Virus record (IMG/VR): IMGVR_UViG_3300048925_000627
Location: 1 to 34,834 of that record
Source: a virus
Length of the DNA stretch: 34,834 bases
Strand: one strand, 5' to 3'
Of the stretch, positions 1 to 8,262 are shown piece by piece. Position 1 is the stretch's first letter. Each line of letters opens with the position of its first letter. The position numbers and the translations under genes were made by a program. The notes below the pieces were generated by a model that saw only the letters and a list, made by a program, of their open reading frames with translations, did not search any database and was not told the DNA's origin.

Positions 1-165
<165 letters not shown>

Positions 166-204
166 GATTCGCTTTCGCGACATCCAAAGTTATTGTGTAA
201 AAAC

Positions 205-236
205 AAGGGGTTGGCTTCATGCCAACCCCTTTTTTA
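205..236 (+). terminator. rplS operon intrinsic terminator
   Basis: A perfect 9-bp stem, GGGGTTGGC (207-215) and GCCAACCCC (221-229), encloses the loop TTCAT and is followed by six T residues (230-235). This is a classical rho-independent terminator for the ribosomal protein operon. Host-derived sequence probably ends in or just after this element, because phage-like arm sites begin at 245. Confidence 0.93.
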
Positions 237-244
237 TTGTGGTA

Positions 245-292
245 TGTCCACAAATTGCCCACAGAAACTGTGGACGGTGGACTCTGTGGACA
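245..292. other. attachment-site arm with integrase arm-type sites
   Basis: TGTCCACA (245-252) is the exact reverse complement of TGTGGACA (285-292), and TGTGGAC also occurs at 269-275 with GTGGAC at 277-282. From memory, the arm-type sites of P2 integrase have the consensus TGTGGACA, and this stretch lies where the P2 attachment arm next to ogr should be. The exact core crossover sequence cannot be defined, because the opposite prophage end is outside the window. The core is probably between about 200 and 245. Confidence 0.6.
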
Positions 293-305
293 CCGGGTTC
301 AGCTA

Positions 306-330
306 TAAAAAAACCCGCTTTCGCGGGTCT
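306..330 (-). terminator. terminator after ogr, end of the phage late/ogr transcripts
   Basis: ACCCGC (313-318) and GCGGGT (323-328) form a hairpin around the tetraloop TTTC. On the minus strand it is followed by a run of seven U residues, from A307-A313 of the plus strand. It lies directly downstream of the ogr stop codon and would stop leftward phage transcription before it reaches the host ribosomal operon. A shorter T-rich stretch on the other side could give some termination for plus-strand transcripts. Confidence 0.85.
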
Positions 331-333
331 CTT

Positions 334-552
334 TCAGAATGACATGTGCGTTTGTCCGCCGGATTTCGGGTGAGGTGGGGCGGTTGTTACCAGAGTGGGC
401 TTATTAATCGATCTGACGAATGTCTCATGCGTGACAAATGTATGACCGCATTCCACGTTCTGGCACTGGTTGTAACGTTCTTTCGTTTGGGTGGACACCT
501 GAAACGAAGACCGGGTGTGCGCGGCACTACCGCAAAGCGGGCAATTCATCAT
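334..552 (-). CDS. ogr: Ogr/Delta late transcription activator
   Basis: This 72-residue zinc-finger protein activates the late promoters of P2-like phages by recruiting the host RNA polymerase alpha subunit to TGT-N12-ACA sites. The family cysteines are at 4, 7, 30 and 35 (CPLC, then CQNVEC), with spacing as in P2 Ogr, which is also 72 residues. The start at 552 is chosen because GGAG lies nine bases upstream of the ATGATG pair. The longer in-frame ATG at 567 overlaps this ribosome-binding site. Three matching dyads occur in this window (7729, 11825, 17458). A strong terminator follows the gene. It is the last gene before the prophage end, as in P2. Confidence 0.93.
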   Translation of the reverse strand: MMNCPLCGSAAHTRSSFQVSTQTKERYNQCQNVECGHTFVTHETFVRSINKPTLVTTAPPHPKSGGQTHMSF

Positions 553-582
553 AACAGGCATCTCCATTTTGCATTTTTGAGA

Positions 583-611
583 ATATTACTCGTTAAACTT
601 GCAAAGTTAAA
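583..611 (-). promoter_or_regulatory. candidate ogr promoter with direct repeats
   Basis: On the minus strand, TTTAAC (606-611) is separated by 17 bases from TAATAT (583-588), about 30 bases upstream of the ogr start. GTTTAAC occurs twice in the same orientation (plus-strand GTTAAAC at 592-598 and 606-612), once over the -35 and once in the spacer. In 186 the equivalent gene B has its own CI-repressed promoter; by analogy the repeats may be a regulator site. Based on hexamer match only. Confidence 0.35.
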
Positions 612-619
612 CCGCTTCG

Positions 620-1720
620 TTATTCCATATCCAAATCGGAAATTTTCACTTCCAGTTCTAGCGCTGTGGTAAAGCCGCTGTCATTAATCGTGTTAGTGAC
701 AGTTGTGATAATCCAATCGGCGGTATCAATGACCGGTTTGAACCCGGAAACTCTGACGGGCTGCTCTGGGAAAAGCTCTTCGCGACCCATAGCAAGGGTG
801 ATAGAAAATGATGCGACACCGCGCTGGATACGCGACCAGTGCTCTTTTGCTGCACGTTCCGCATTGCTCTTGTTGGCGTAAGTACGACTCAGGACCAGGA
901 CATTTTCATCACTGCCAACCAGATACTCACCCTGTTTAGCCTCAGGCGTTTTAGTTTTGGCCGTGGTCTTCCTCCGTCGACGGCGCTTAACCTTCACTGT
1001 CGGTTTCTTTGTGGCTTCCTTGGTATGAAGCCAGGATGCCACTACGCCCGTATAGGCGCTACGGTCGATAATGCTGAACCGGTGCTGATCACCAGAGTTG
1101 CGGATGATGGTAGCGACCGGCAGTGCCTGACCGCTGGCAGACTTCCCCTGGCCCTGCCGGATGAACATCAGATTCCCGGATTTTACTGCTGCTATTGCCC
1201 CGTACATCTTCGCGAGGCGCGCCAGGAATGACCCGTCAGATTCATTTGTCTGGTCGATGTGATCCACTTCCTGGGCCGCCATATCCTTACCCACAGCGAC
1301 TTTTAGCTTATGCCGGGCGGCTATCTCCTGCATAACCTGGCCTATTGTCGTTTTATGCCAGGATTTCTCCCGTTTGATATTGAGCGTCTGCCGGAAATCG
1401 GCACTGCGAGCGCGCACGCTGATGCGGTCCGGCGCTCCAAAGTGCTCGATCTCATCAACGGTAAAATCCCCTTTGACCTCCAGTGCCTGGCCTTTCCAGC
1501 CCAAGGCCAGTGAAAGTACCGCGCCACGAACCGGCATTTCCAGCAGGCCGTCGGCGTCGTCCAGCTCAATGTCCAGCAGGTCGGCTTCAAATCCGCGGTT
1601 GTCAGTGTGCGTCAGCGAGATCAGCCGGGGCGAGAGATCGGCGGTAATGTCTTTATTGCTGACCCGTATCCGATAATCTGGTACGACTTCAATTCCGGAC
1701 AACATTGTCATTTCTGTCAT
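620..1720 (-). CDS. D: tail protein D (baseplate hub, late control D family)
   Basis: This 366-residue protein belongs to the GpD/phage late control D family (P2 D is 387 residues), the hub that links the tail tube to the spike in contractile-tailed phages. The N-terminal half carries the conserved region with EADLLDIELDDADGLLE (about residues 45-61) and GWKGQALEVKGDFTVDEIEH (74-93). A very basic insert with KVKRRRRRK (243-251) lies about two thirds along. The C-terminal segment is the conserved GFTTALELEVKISDL end. GGGAG lies nine bases before the ATG. The start overlaps the stop of U by four bases (ATGA), so translation is probably coupled. The order D-U-T-E is as in P2. Confidence 0.95.
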   Translation of the reverse strand: MTEMTMLSGIEVVPDYRIRVSNKDITADLSPRLISLTHTDNRGFEADLLDIELDDADGLLEMPVRGAVLSLALGWKGQALEVKGDFTVDEIEHFGAPDRISVRARSADFRQTLNIKREKSWHKTTIGQVMQEIAARHKLKVAVGKDMAAQEVDHIDQTNESDGSFLARLAKMYGAIAAVKSGNLMFIRQGQGKSASGQALPVATIIRNSGDQHRFSIIDRSAYTGVVASWLHTKEATKKPTVKVKRRRRRKTTAKTKTPEAKQGEYLVGSDENVLVLSRTYANKSNAERAAKEHWSRIQRGVASFSITLAMGREELFPEQPVRVSGFKPVIDTADWIITTVTNTINDSGFTTALELEVKISDLDME

Positions 1721-2214
1721 TGCAGAAGACTCCCGACGCTATTTGTTACTGAACTTGCAGCGTTTTTGGCGGCACTTATAGCGTTATCCTTGAGTTCTGA
1801 AAGCTGCCCTGACAGATCCCCGAGCATTTGTGTCAGTGATTCGTCCATCCGTGTTAGCTTGATGGTGAAATCTATTTTGCGCGGCGCACCGCTGCTGACT
1901 TGGTCGGTTTCTGTTTTGCCTATTTCGGAAATAACAAACATACCGTAAATCGTCCCGTCACCACGTATCAGCGGCCAGCCGCGCCCGGTTTCTGCCATTT
2001 GCTCCAGCACAAGCAAAGACAGCTTGCCACCAGTTACCGACGGCATCAGCACGCCGGACAGTGTGATGCTGTCGGAATCCGGCCCCAGAAATTGCATTGT
2101 CGGGCGCTTCCCCACGCGGTTGTTACTGGCGTGCCGCCATTGCTGTTGTTGCTGCAACTGCTGAAAGGGTATTGTTTTCAGCATAAACACAAAGAACCCC
2201 AACACCATCATCAT
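1717..2214 (-). CDS. U: tail completion/terminator protein U
   Basis: This 165-residue protein matches P2 gpU (159 residues), which caps the tail tube after it reaches full length. The opening MMMVLGFFVF and the central GRGWPLIRGDGTIYGMFVISEI (about residues 78-99) are recognisable family features. Residues 20-26 hold a glutamine-rich run. The C-terminal 35 residues are rich in alanine, serine and asparagine and probably helical. The first of three tandem ATG codons is chosen because GGGAG lies seven bases upstream. Both ends overlap neighbours by four bases (T upstream, D downstream), typical of this tightly packed operon. Confidence 0.93.
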   Translation of the reverse strand: MMMVLGFFVFMLKTIPFQQLQQQQQWRHASNNRVGKRPTMQFLGPDSDSITLSGVLMPSVTGGKLSLLVLEQMAETGRGWPLIRGDGTIYGMFVISEIGKTETDQVSSGAPRKIDFTIKLTRMDESLTQMLGDLSGQLSELKDNAISAAKNAASSVTNSVGSLLQ

Positions 2215-5200
2215 GAAAAATCTCCCGTATCGCTGTATCTGCCACGACGTGCGGCTGCCTCTCTGCGTTGCGTGTCTTCCAGTTTTCGCAGTACCCGGTC
2301 AACCAGGTCATCTGCGTTTTCGCCGGGTAGTTGGTTAATATGGAAAACTGCCTGAACTGGCGCAGGCTGAATGAACCCGTTAGCCTGACTACCACCATGT
2401 GCTTGAGTCGCTTCCCGGTATTCACTGGCGGGCAAGCTGAACGGATGCAGCGGTTTAGCGGCGACGGGCTGCGCAAGGCTTCCCATCGCTAACATCGTTG
2501 CTGTAGCTAATGCCGCCGCACGGTTTCGTATACCTAATGAATCGTCGGACAGTGACTGCATCATGAGAGGTTCTGCGGTGCGGGTTTCTGCCTGGAGGCG
2601 AATTGGGGCCAGCATTCGCGCGGCGGTAAGCTGTGAGGCGTCGCCGTTGTTATAGGCGCCGGCCGCCGCAGCGGCTAATGCTGCTGTTTTGCGACGACTG
2701 GTAATATTGGCCGGGCCATTTACCATCTCCGGGCCATACTCCCCGACGATGCCAACCCGACCAGAGGGAATAAAGCCGCCATTATCGTGCATTGGAATTT
2801 CATACGGCTGGTAGGTGTATTTCCCCGGTGTTGCTATCCCGTAATTACTGTAACCGCCAGGCGCTGGAATCGGAGAGGGGCCAGGCCTGGTGCTTTCATC
2901 CACTTTTGGCAGATTCGTTGATTTTTCCTGAACAATCCCCAGCTTTTCAAGCAGCCAGCTTATGCCCTCTTTGAGCGTGTCCAGCGGATGCATGACCATA
3001 TTCAACCCGTCAGCCAGTGCCTGACCAAAAGCCCGGCCCATCGATGCGGCGTTGTTCAGTTCTTCTGCGGTGGATTTTACCGGCGTCAGTAAATCCCTGA
3101 ACCAGCCAAACAGTGCCTGAATCTTGTCACCTATCCACTCAAACACAGGGCGAACCGGGGCAAAAGCCTGTTCGATGGGGGCGGCAGCGGCTTTGAAACC
3201 CTCTACGACACCTGACAGAAAAGCGCTGATTGGCTCCCAGTATTTCCAGATGACCAGCGCCACCGATGCAAGTGCTGCAACAACTAGGCCTATAGGGCTG
3301 AGCAGGACCCCCAGAAGGGTCGAAATACCCATCAGCGCGATGCGTAATACTGCAATAGGACCGGATGCCAGCACACTCAGAAGGCGACCCAGAGAACTCA
3401 GCGGGTTGAGAAAAACACCCAGGACGGCAGACAGACCGGACATCGCCCCACGGAAAAGTGAAGCAGGCACGCCCGCAATCGCTGACAGGGCATTTCCGGT
3501 AACTCCGGCGGTGGCACGTAGCGCGGTCAATGGGGCTGTCAGTAACCCGGTGCTACCCGACGCACCACGTAACCCACTGCGTAACACTTTCAATGGCGCC
3601 GATCCTAGCCAGGACAGAATGTTGCCTGTTCGCTGTGCCGCCGCCGAGAGCACAGGCAGGGATTTGATACCGAGAATATTCAGACTCAGCCGAGCCAGCG
3701 CCAGCGGGCCAAGTACGGCAGCAACTGCGATGCCGAGCGTACCGAGAATAACCAGCAGCACCGCCATGGCAGCGGTGGCTTTCATGATTGCGCCAGCCAG
3801 TTTCGGGTTAGCTTCGATCCATCGTCTGACAGATTCGGTGACGGATTGCATCATATGCATGATGTCCATCAGCGGGCCGCGAAGGCTTTCACCCAGACTG
3901 CTCATTGTGTTCTGTGTCCCTGCTTTGACCAGCATCCATTGCGCTGAAAGCGAGTCTGCGTTGATATCAGACTCTTTTTGCATCGACCCTTCTGAAGCTT
4001 TCCCTTTAACTAAAGCCAGTTGTTTGTACAGCTCACCCATGTTGTTCGCTAGCTTACCAGCATCATCACCGTACTCTTTGCCAAACAGTTGAGTCAGGAC
4101 GTTCATTTGCTTATCAGGGGCCAGCTTATTAATCATTTCCAGCACCTTAATGATGGTTCCCATGGAGTCTTTCGCCATGTCTTTCTCAAGCTTTTCAGGT
4201 TTAAGCTTTAATGTGTCCATGCCATCCATGAAGCGGTTAGACTGCATGCTGGCAATCGACAGCTCTCGCACCATGGCATTTGCGGCACTGGCTGCCACTT
4301 CTGGCGCGGCGCCCAGACTTAGGAAGGTAGAGCCGAGTGCGGCGGCGTTTCGAAAGTCGAGTTTGTCAGCCACACCACCCATACGCTGCATGACGTTAAT
4401 GATGTCTGCGCCTTTGGACATGGCGTTATCGTCCAGGTAATTTATTGCATCCCCGAGCTGCTCTATGTTTTTGGTCGGAATCTTGTAAAGCTGGGCAATC
4501 TTCCCCATATTTTCAGCAAGCTGGTCGGCAGGCAATTCAAACGCCGTAGAAGCCTTTGCCGACACGGATGCGAAGCTGAGCAGATCGGATTTCAGTTCTT
4601 CCCACGTTTTGGCATCTTTACCGATGCCCATTCGCGCACCACCTTCAACCAAATGGGCATAGTCAATCGCGCCGTTTTCCATCGGCAACTTTTCGGCGGC
4701 CGTCTTAATTTCCTTCTGCATTTCATAAAACTTGTCAGTGCGGTTTCCTTTATCATCACGCAGCCCATTCACCTGTTTTGCTACGCCTTTCATGGCGTCC
4801 TCAAATTGTGCGTAGTCCTTCACCGCAGCAACGACCGGTGCGCCTATTCCTACGCCTGCCGCTGTGGTTGTTGCTGACGCCCCGGCGATGCGGTCCCTGA
4901 CTTCAAGTGTCTTGCTGTACTGGTTGCGGGCGTTTGATAACCGACGCTGTTGCTCCCCGGCACGCTTAAGCCGAGCCTCCTGCTCTGCCAGTTCCGTGTT
5001 AAGCCTGGCCGTCTGCGTCCTGATTTGTTCCGTCGCGCCCGCTGCGTCTTTTGACGATATCCCCATGCGGTAGAGTTCGGCGCGGAGCGTGCCGAGCTGT
5101 TGTGTCTCTTTTTCCTGCTGGGTTTCCAGGCGTGAGACGGCGCGCCATTGGTCATCAACGGCTTTGGTCTGTTTCTTTGTCGGATTCTCCAGCCCGGAGA

Positions 5201-5450
5201 GTTCGCGCGTCATCATTTGCGCGCGCAGGCGGGCTTTTTCCAGTTCGGTATCAAGACGACCAATCGACGCTGTCAGCGTGCCGATACTGTTTAGTTTTGT
5301 TCCGGCGTCGTCGAGAGATTTCAGCGCATCGCGGGACGCTTTGACGGCGGCAGCCAGCTCTTTTGTGCTGGCGCGCGCCTCTTTGAAAGGGCGGGTCAGT
5401 TTATCGACCGCGCTTAAAACTACCTGCAACCGGAGATTCTTATCACTCAT
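2211..5450 (-). CDS. T: tail tape measure protein T
   Basis: This 1079-residue protein is the tail tape measure protein (P2 T is 815 residues), which sets tail length and is ejected with the DNA. Residues 1-190 are predicted coiled coil (many KE/QE heptads). A TP901-type tape measure core follows, with DYAQFEDAMKGVAKQ near 212 and conserved asparagine/glycine-rich segments to about 500. Hydrophobic segments occur around 560-600 and 730-750. The C-terminal third contains a GYSNYGIATPGKYTYQPYEIP-type linker and MVNGPANITSRRKTAALAAAAAG. Proteins in this family vary in length with the tail, so this phage may have a longer tail than P2. The ATG at 5450 overlaps the end of E' by eight bases and has GGGG six bases upstream. 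Confidence 0.95.
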   Translation of the reverse strand: MSDKNLRLQVVLSAVDKLTRPFKEARASTKELAAAVKASRDALKSLDDAGTKLNSIGTLTASIGRLDTELEKARLRAQMMTRELSGLENPTKKQTKAVDDQWRAVSRLETQQEKETQQLGTLRAELYRMGISSKDAAGATEQIRTQTARLNTELAEQEARLKRAGEQQRRLSNARNQYSKTLEVRDRIAGASATTTAAGVGIGAPVVAAVKDYAQFEDAMKGVAKQVNGLRDDKGNRTDKFYEMQKEIKTAAEKLPMENGAIDYAHLVEGGARMGIGKDAKTWEELKSDLLSFASVSAKASTAFELPADQLAENMGKIAQLYKIPTKNIEQLGDAINYLDDNAMSKGADIINVMQRMGGVADKLDFRNAAALGSTFLSLGAAPEVAASAANAMVRELSIASMQSNRFMDGMDTLKLKPEKLEKDMAKDSMGTIIKVLEMINKLAPDKQMNVLTQLFGKEYGDDAGKLANNMGELYKQLALVKGKASEGSMQKESDINADSLSAQWMLVKAGTQNTMSSLGESLRGPLMDIMHMMQSVTESVRRWIEANPKLAGAIMKATAAMAVLLVILGTLGIAVAAVLGPLALARLSLNILGIKSLPVLSAAAQRTGNILSWLGSAPLKVLRSGLRGASGSTGLLTAPLTALRATAGVTGNALSAIAGVPASLFRGAMSGLSAVLGVFLNPLSSLGRLLSVLASGPIAVLRIALMGISTLLGVLLSPIGLVVAALASVALVIWKYWEPISAFLSGVVEGFKAAAAPIEQAFAPVRPVFEWIGDKIQALFGWFRDLLTPVKSTAEELNNAASMGRAFGQALADGLNMVMHPLDTLKEGISWLLEKLGIVQEKSTNLPKVDESTRPGPSPIPAPGGYSNYGIATPGKYTYQPYEIPMHDNGGFIPSGRVGIVGEYGPEMVNGPANITSRRKTAALAAAAAGAYNNGDASQLTAARMLAPIRLQAETRTAEPLMMQSLSDDSLGIRNRAAALATATMLAMGSLAQPVAAKPLHPFSLPASEYREATQAHGGSQANGFIQPAPVQAVFHINQLPGENADDLVDRVLRKLEDTQRREAAARRGRYSDTGDFS

Positions 5451-5900
5451 CTGATGCCCCGCTACGTAAAATCGCCTTATGTCGCCACTCCAGCAACTCA
5501 GTGAGTGACATCACGTCCGTAACAGGTGGCGTCCAGTGAAAGATGGTGGCGATGTCTGCCACCAAATCTTCTACCGTCAGGCTGTCGGGGAATCGGCAAT
5601 CACCGATTTCTTCAACAAAAAATAGACCACCTCAACGGACAGAGTGAGCAGATCTGCCGGATCCATCTGATTGATTTCGGTGGGCGTCAGGGCAGGGGTT
5701 GTGACGCGAGGCAATACAACAGTCATTGCGTTTACATCCATATCCATCAATGCCTGTAAACGAGTACCTCGCAATGCGCCCGCCTGGGGTTTGCGGATCA
5801 CTACGCTTTCGATAAGCTGATTACCGCGTTGGATAGGAGTGTCGAGTTCAACGTTTTTTTCAGTTGAAATAACAGTTACATCAGCAGTTTCGTTTTTCAT
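5443..5900 (-). CDS. E': tail assembly chaperone E+E' made by -1 frameshift
   Basis: Joining the E frame to the overlapping -1 frame at the slippery heptamer (5616-5622) gives a 152-residue fusion (P2 E+E' is 142). After the slip the protein continues VEEIGDCRFPDSLTVEDL and ends MSLTELLEWRHKAILRSGASDE at the TGA at 5443-5445. In P2 this G/GT-type pair of chaperones acts on the tape measure protein during tail assembly, and the ratio of short to long product is set by frameshifting. The E' tail has no good start of its own, and it overlaps the T start by eight bases. The fusion is inferred from the slip site, gene order and family behaviour. Confidence 0.88.
5577..5900 (-). CDS. E: tail protein E (short frameshift product)
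   Basis: The unshifted product is 107 residues (P2 E is 91). It carries the family core PQAGALRGTRLQALMDMDVNAM (about residues 39-60) and PALTPTEINQMDPADLLTLS (69-88). Phage tail assembly chaperones of this type bind the tape measure protein before the tube polymerises. The ribosome-binding site is weak (GGAA about six bases upstream). The slip site lies at codons 94-95, so most of the protein is common to E and E+E'. It sits between FII and T as in P2. Confidence 0.92.
   Translation of the reverse strand: MKNETADVTVISTEKNVELDTPIQRGNQLIESVVIRKPQAGALRGTRLQALMDMDVNAMTVVLPRVTTPALTPTEINQMDPADLLTLSVEVVYFLLKKSVIADSPTA
5616..5622 (-). other. -1 programmed frameshift slippery heptamer T TTT TTG
   Basis: The minus strand reads T TTT TTG in the E frame (codons TAT TTT TTG at positions 93-95 of E). 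This is the X XXY YYZ form and the same heptamer known at the P2 E/E' junction. The -1 frame is open from here to 5443 and encodes a conserved E' tail. Confidence 0.9.
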
Positions 5901-5931
5901 TTTTCATTCCATTCAGAAAACAGAGAATATG

Positions 5932-5951
5932 CGGTGCGACTAAGCGCACCG
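5932..5951 (-). repeat. hairpin between FII and E
   Basis: A perfect 7-bp stem, CGGTGCG (5932-5938) and CGCACCG (5945-5951), encloses the loop ACTAAG in the 57-base gap between FII and E. No U run follows on the minus strand, so it is more likely a partial terminator, a stabiliser of the upstream FI-FII mRNA or a pause site than a full terminator. It could lower expression of E and T relative to the abundant tube and sheath proteins. Confidence 0.55.
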
Positions 5952-5957
5952 GAATTA

Positions 5958-6473
5958 TCAGAGGCCAAGCGCGCTACGATGCGCTTCCATCAGATCGACG
6001 CCATTAACGATTTCGACCATATTCAATACGTCCACCTCATAGCAAACCTCACCGTTAATGGTCAGTTTTGCGTATGTATTGACGCTGGATACCTTCGTCG
6101 TGTTGCTTTCGCCGGTTTTCAATTCGCCACCGTCGATCTCTTTATGACGACCACGCACGACTAACTCCACGGCCTGTACTTCGGCGGTATCGTCACGCTG
6201 GATGGACCCGGTAAAGCGCAACTGAATACCGTCGGCTGTCGCTGTGCCCATTTGCTTGAATAACAAAGCCTCCATGCCTCCGATAGAAAATTCAGTGTCC
6301 AGCGCGCCGTCATCCAGCCCCATGTCGATGTCGACCGCGCCAGGCATACCGCCGCCACGGTATTTCTCAAATTTGCGTGTAAACTTCGGCAGCGTTAACG
6401 ACTCGACGATCCCCTGCCAGTTGTTGCCGTCGTTGAACAAATTCAGGTGTTTTAACTTGCGAGGTAATGCCAT
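5958..6473 (-). CDS. FII: major tail tube protein FII
   Basis: This 171-residue protein matches P2 FII (172 residues), which polymerises into the inner tail tube. It opens MALPRKLKHLNLFNDGNNW and has LPKFTRKFEKYRGGGMPG (about residues 28-45), GLDDGALDTEFSIGG and VVRGRHKEIDGGELKTGE (105-122), all typical of the contractile tube family. The ATG has AAGGAG seven bases upstream, one of the best ribosome-binding sites in the window, as expected for a major structural protein. It follows FI by 11 bases. Confidence 0.97.
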   Translation of the reverse strand: MALPRKLKHLNLFNDGNNWQGIVESLTLPKFTRKFEKYRGGGMPGAVDIDMGLDDGALDTEFSIGGMEALLFKQMGTATADGIQLRFTGSIQRDDTAEVQAVELVVRGRHKEIDGGELKTGESNTTKVSSVNTYAKLTINGEVCYEVDVLNMVEIVNGVDLMEAHRSALGL

Positions 6474-6484
6474 GTGCTTTCTCC

Positions 6485-7657
6485 TTACGCGCTGACCTGG
6501 CTTGCGAAATCAACCAGATACTGATCGGTGATACGTTGGCGCAACATCAGATTTTCCAGCGGCGGGACGGGGGTATAGTCATAGTCGATGGTGAGTTTGC
6601 CCGCCTTGAGCGTGTCTTTGTCGTTCACGGACTCATCCAGCCAGGCGTTAGCGCCGATGATGTAGCCCTGGCCCACGAGGCTCCGGAATTTCGCACGAAT
6701 ACCTTCGATGATGTCGCGGGCTAGGGACGGGTTCAGTGGTTTATCCACCGCCCACATATGCGCCTCTGCGATGGTGTCCGCGATCACCTGAGCGGTGCGG
6801 GTATAGTTTTCAAAGGCGAAGAGTGGATCATCACTCAGGCAGCGGGAACCCCAGAAGCGATAGCCGTCCTGACGGATCAGCGTGGTGATGTCGTTCTGGT
6901 TCAGCAGACCGGCATCCGTCGCCGGGTCCTGTAAATCCCAGAAAACATCGGCGCTGATCCCGGTTACTCCGCTTACTGCGACATTGGAGAGGCTCTTATG
7001 CCAGCCGGTGTCGTTATCGATTTTTGCCCGCATACCGAGTGCGCGGGCGGTAGCGTACGCCGTGGCGTCTGCCTGTGTTACCGTGTCGAAATTGATGAAA
7101 TCAGGCCAGATCAGCATACCTTCGCGCTGTCCGAAGTTGGCACGGTATGCGATAACCTCCTCGACAGTTTTGCAACCATACGCAGAAAGGTAAGCAAAGC
7201 CGCGTAAGCTCTGTGCAACACTCAGCAGCTCTGTTGCAACAGCCTGGGTATCATGACCGGGGACGCCGAGAATACGCGGTTTCACCCCGCATTTGGCCTT
7301 TGCTGCCAGTAGCGCTTTCATGCCAGTACGTTTACCTTCGGCGGTCACACCACCGATGATATTCGCCGTGGTCTCGGCTTCGGTTTCACCCTGGGCAACG
7401 CGTACTACGACGGTCACGGGTTTGGTCTGATCGGCAATAGCATCCAGCGAGCGTGCCAATGTGCCAGATTCACCCGCTTTACCGCTGGCGGTCAGTACAT
7501 CGGTGAGAAGTACCGGTGTGTTTAACGGGAATGTTGATGCATCGGCGTCGTCTGCTGTGCAGACCATACCGACAATTGCGGTACTGACTGTTGTAATTGA
7601 GCGGGTCCCGTCGTTGATTTCCTCAACGCGGACGCCGTGATGATAATCCTGAGCCAT
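6485..7657 (-). CDS. FI: major tail sheath protein FI
   Basis: This 390-residue protein matches P2 FI (396 residues), the contractile tail sheath subunit. Features seen: the opening [17 protein letters not shown], a sheath signature around residues 20-60, [19 protein letters not shown] (about 135-153) and the conserved C-terminal region with [20 protein letters not shown] and [16 protein letters not shown]. The ATG has GGAG nine bases upstream. It is the first gene of the F transcription unit, downstream of the late promoter dyad at 7729-7748. Confidence 0.97.
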   Translation of the reverse strand: MAQDYHHGVRVEEINDGTRSITTVSTAIVGMVCTADDADASTFPLNTPVLLTDVLTASGKAGESGTLARSLDAIADQTKPVTVVVRVAQGETEAETTANIIGGVTAEGKRTGMKALLAAKAKCGVKPRILGVPGHDTQAVATELLSVAQSLRGFAYLSAYGCKTVEEVIAYRANFGQREGMLIWPDFINFDTVTQADATAYATARALGMRAKIDNDTGWHKSLSNVAVSGVTGISADVFWDLQDPATDAGLLNQNDITTLIRQDGYRFWGSRCLSDDPLFAFENYTRTAQVIADTIAEAHMWAVDKPLNPSLARDIIEGIRAKFRSLVGQGYIIGANAWLDESVNDKDTLKAGKLTIDYDYTPVPPLENLMLRQRITDQYLVDFASQVSA

Positions 7658-7728
7658 TTAGCGAATCTCCACATGTGGTGTGCTTCGCTATGTTGGGAGG
7701 TGCGCCAGAATTGCGCATCTGCGTGGCG

Positions 7729-7748
7729 TTGTGCGGGCTTTCGTACAA
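7729..7748 (-). promoter_or_regulatory. Ogr-binding dyad of late promoter PF
   Basis: TTGT (7729-7732), 12 bases, then ACAA (7745-7748) matches the TGT-N12-ACA dyad bound by Ogr/Delta. Such dyads are centred near -55 of P2 late promoters. That places leftward initiation near 7683, about 25 bases before the FI start codon. The 192-base gap 7658-7849 holds this site and no credible gene. It also contains a 12-bp inverted repeat with one mismatch (7758-7769 and 7811-7822) of unknown role. Confidence 0.8.
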
Positions 7749-7849
7749 TGGGAAACTGCAACATGGTCATTTTTAGCCGTGGTGGACAGCGTATCGAGTA
7801 ACGTCACTTTTGACCATGCTGCAGCTCATTACTTACCGGATTAAGCGCA

Positions 7850-8260
7850 TTAAGCAGGCAAGGGAGGCCACTCGGGGTTGGATGTTTTAACCCGCATTAA
7901 TAACACCCTGTAGTTTCTCCATGCTGCGAGTTCAGCTATCTCATCATCCGTGGCGATGCCCGCCGTGACGGCATCCTGACGCCAGGCAATTTCGGCATCT
8001 GCCGTCGTGCGTAATGCTGATTTTTTCTTCTCAGCATCTGCAATTAATTGCTCCTGGGTGGGGGGCGGGATATCACCCCAGGCTGGTAAACCGCCTGAAA
8101 CAATCCGCACTTTGCCATCAACATATGAGGTATATTCAGCGAAGATTTCATCGGAGATTTCAATAATGTCAGTTAAATTCCAGCCAGCTTCACGATATCG
8201 TTCAAGCTGAGCAATTTCAAAAAATGCGTTATTTTGTGCTGACCATACGTAACCCGGCAT
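7850..8260 (-). CDS. G: tail fibre assembly protein G
   Basis: This 136-residue protein belongs to the caudoviral tail fibre assembly chaperone family (P2 G is 175 residues). The family C-terminus is clear: EIAELAAWRNYRVLLMRV followed by NPEWPPLP. A central PPPTQEQLIADAEKKKSAL helix is also typical. The start is the ATG at 8260 (MPGYVWSAQ) with GGGGG seven bases upstream; an in-frame TTG at 8266 is less likely. It follows H by two bases. The N-terminal half is shorter and different from P2 G, which agrees with a different fibre tip in H. Confidence 0.88.
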   Translation of the reverse strand: MPGYVWSAQNNAFFEIAQLERYREAGWNLTDIIEISDEIFAEYTSYVDGKVRIVSGGLPAWGDIPPPTQEQLIADAEKKKSALRTTADAEIAWRQDAVTAGIATDDEIAELAAWRNYRVLLMRVKTSNPEWPPLPA

Positions 8261-8262
8261 TT

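Noticed and set aside
3124-4092. 322-residue open frame on the plus strand
   Set aside because: It is antisense to the tape measure gene T and has a low-complexity Arg/Ser/Pro/Ala composition typical of a shadow frame.
7522-7770. 82-residue minus-strand frame overlapping the FI start
   Set aside because: It overlaps FI in another frame and crosses the Ogr dyad of the F promoter; no family resemblance.
7758-7822. 12-bp inverted repeat with one mismatch downstream of G
   Set aside because: The arms are 41 bases apart with no U run or known site, so I could not support a terminator or mobile element.
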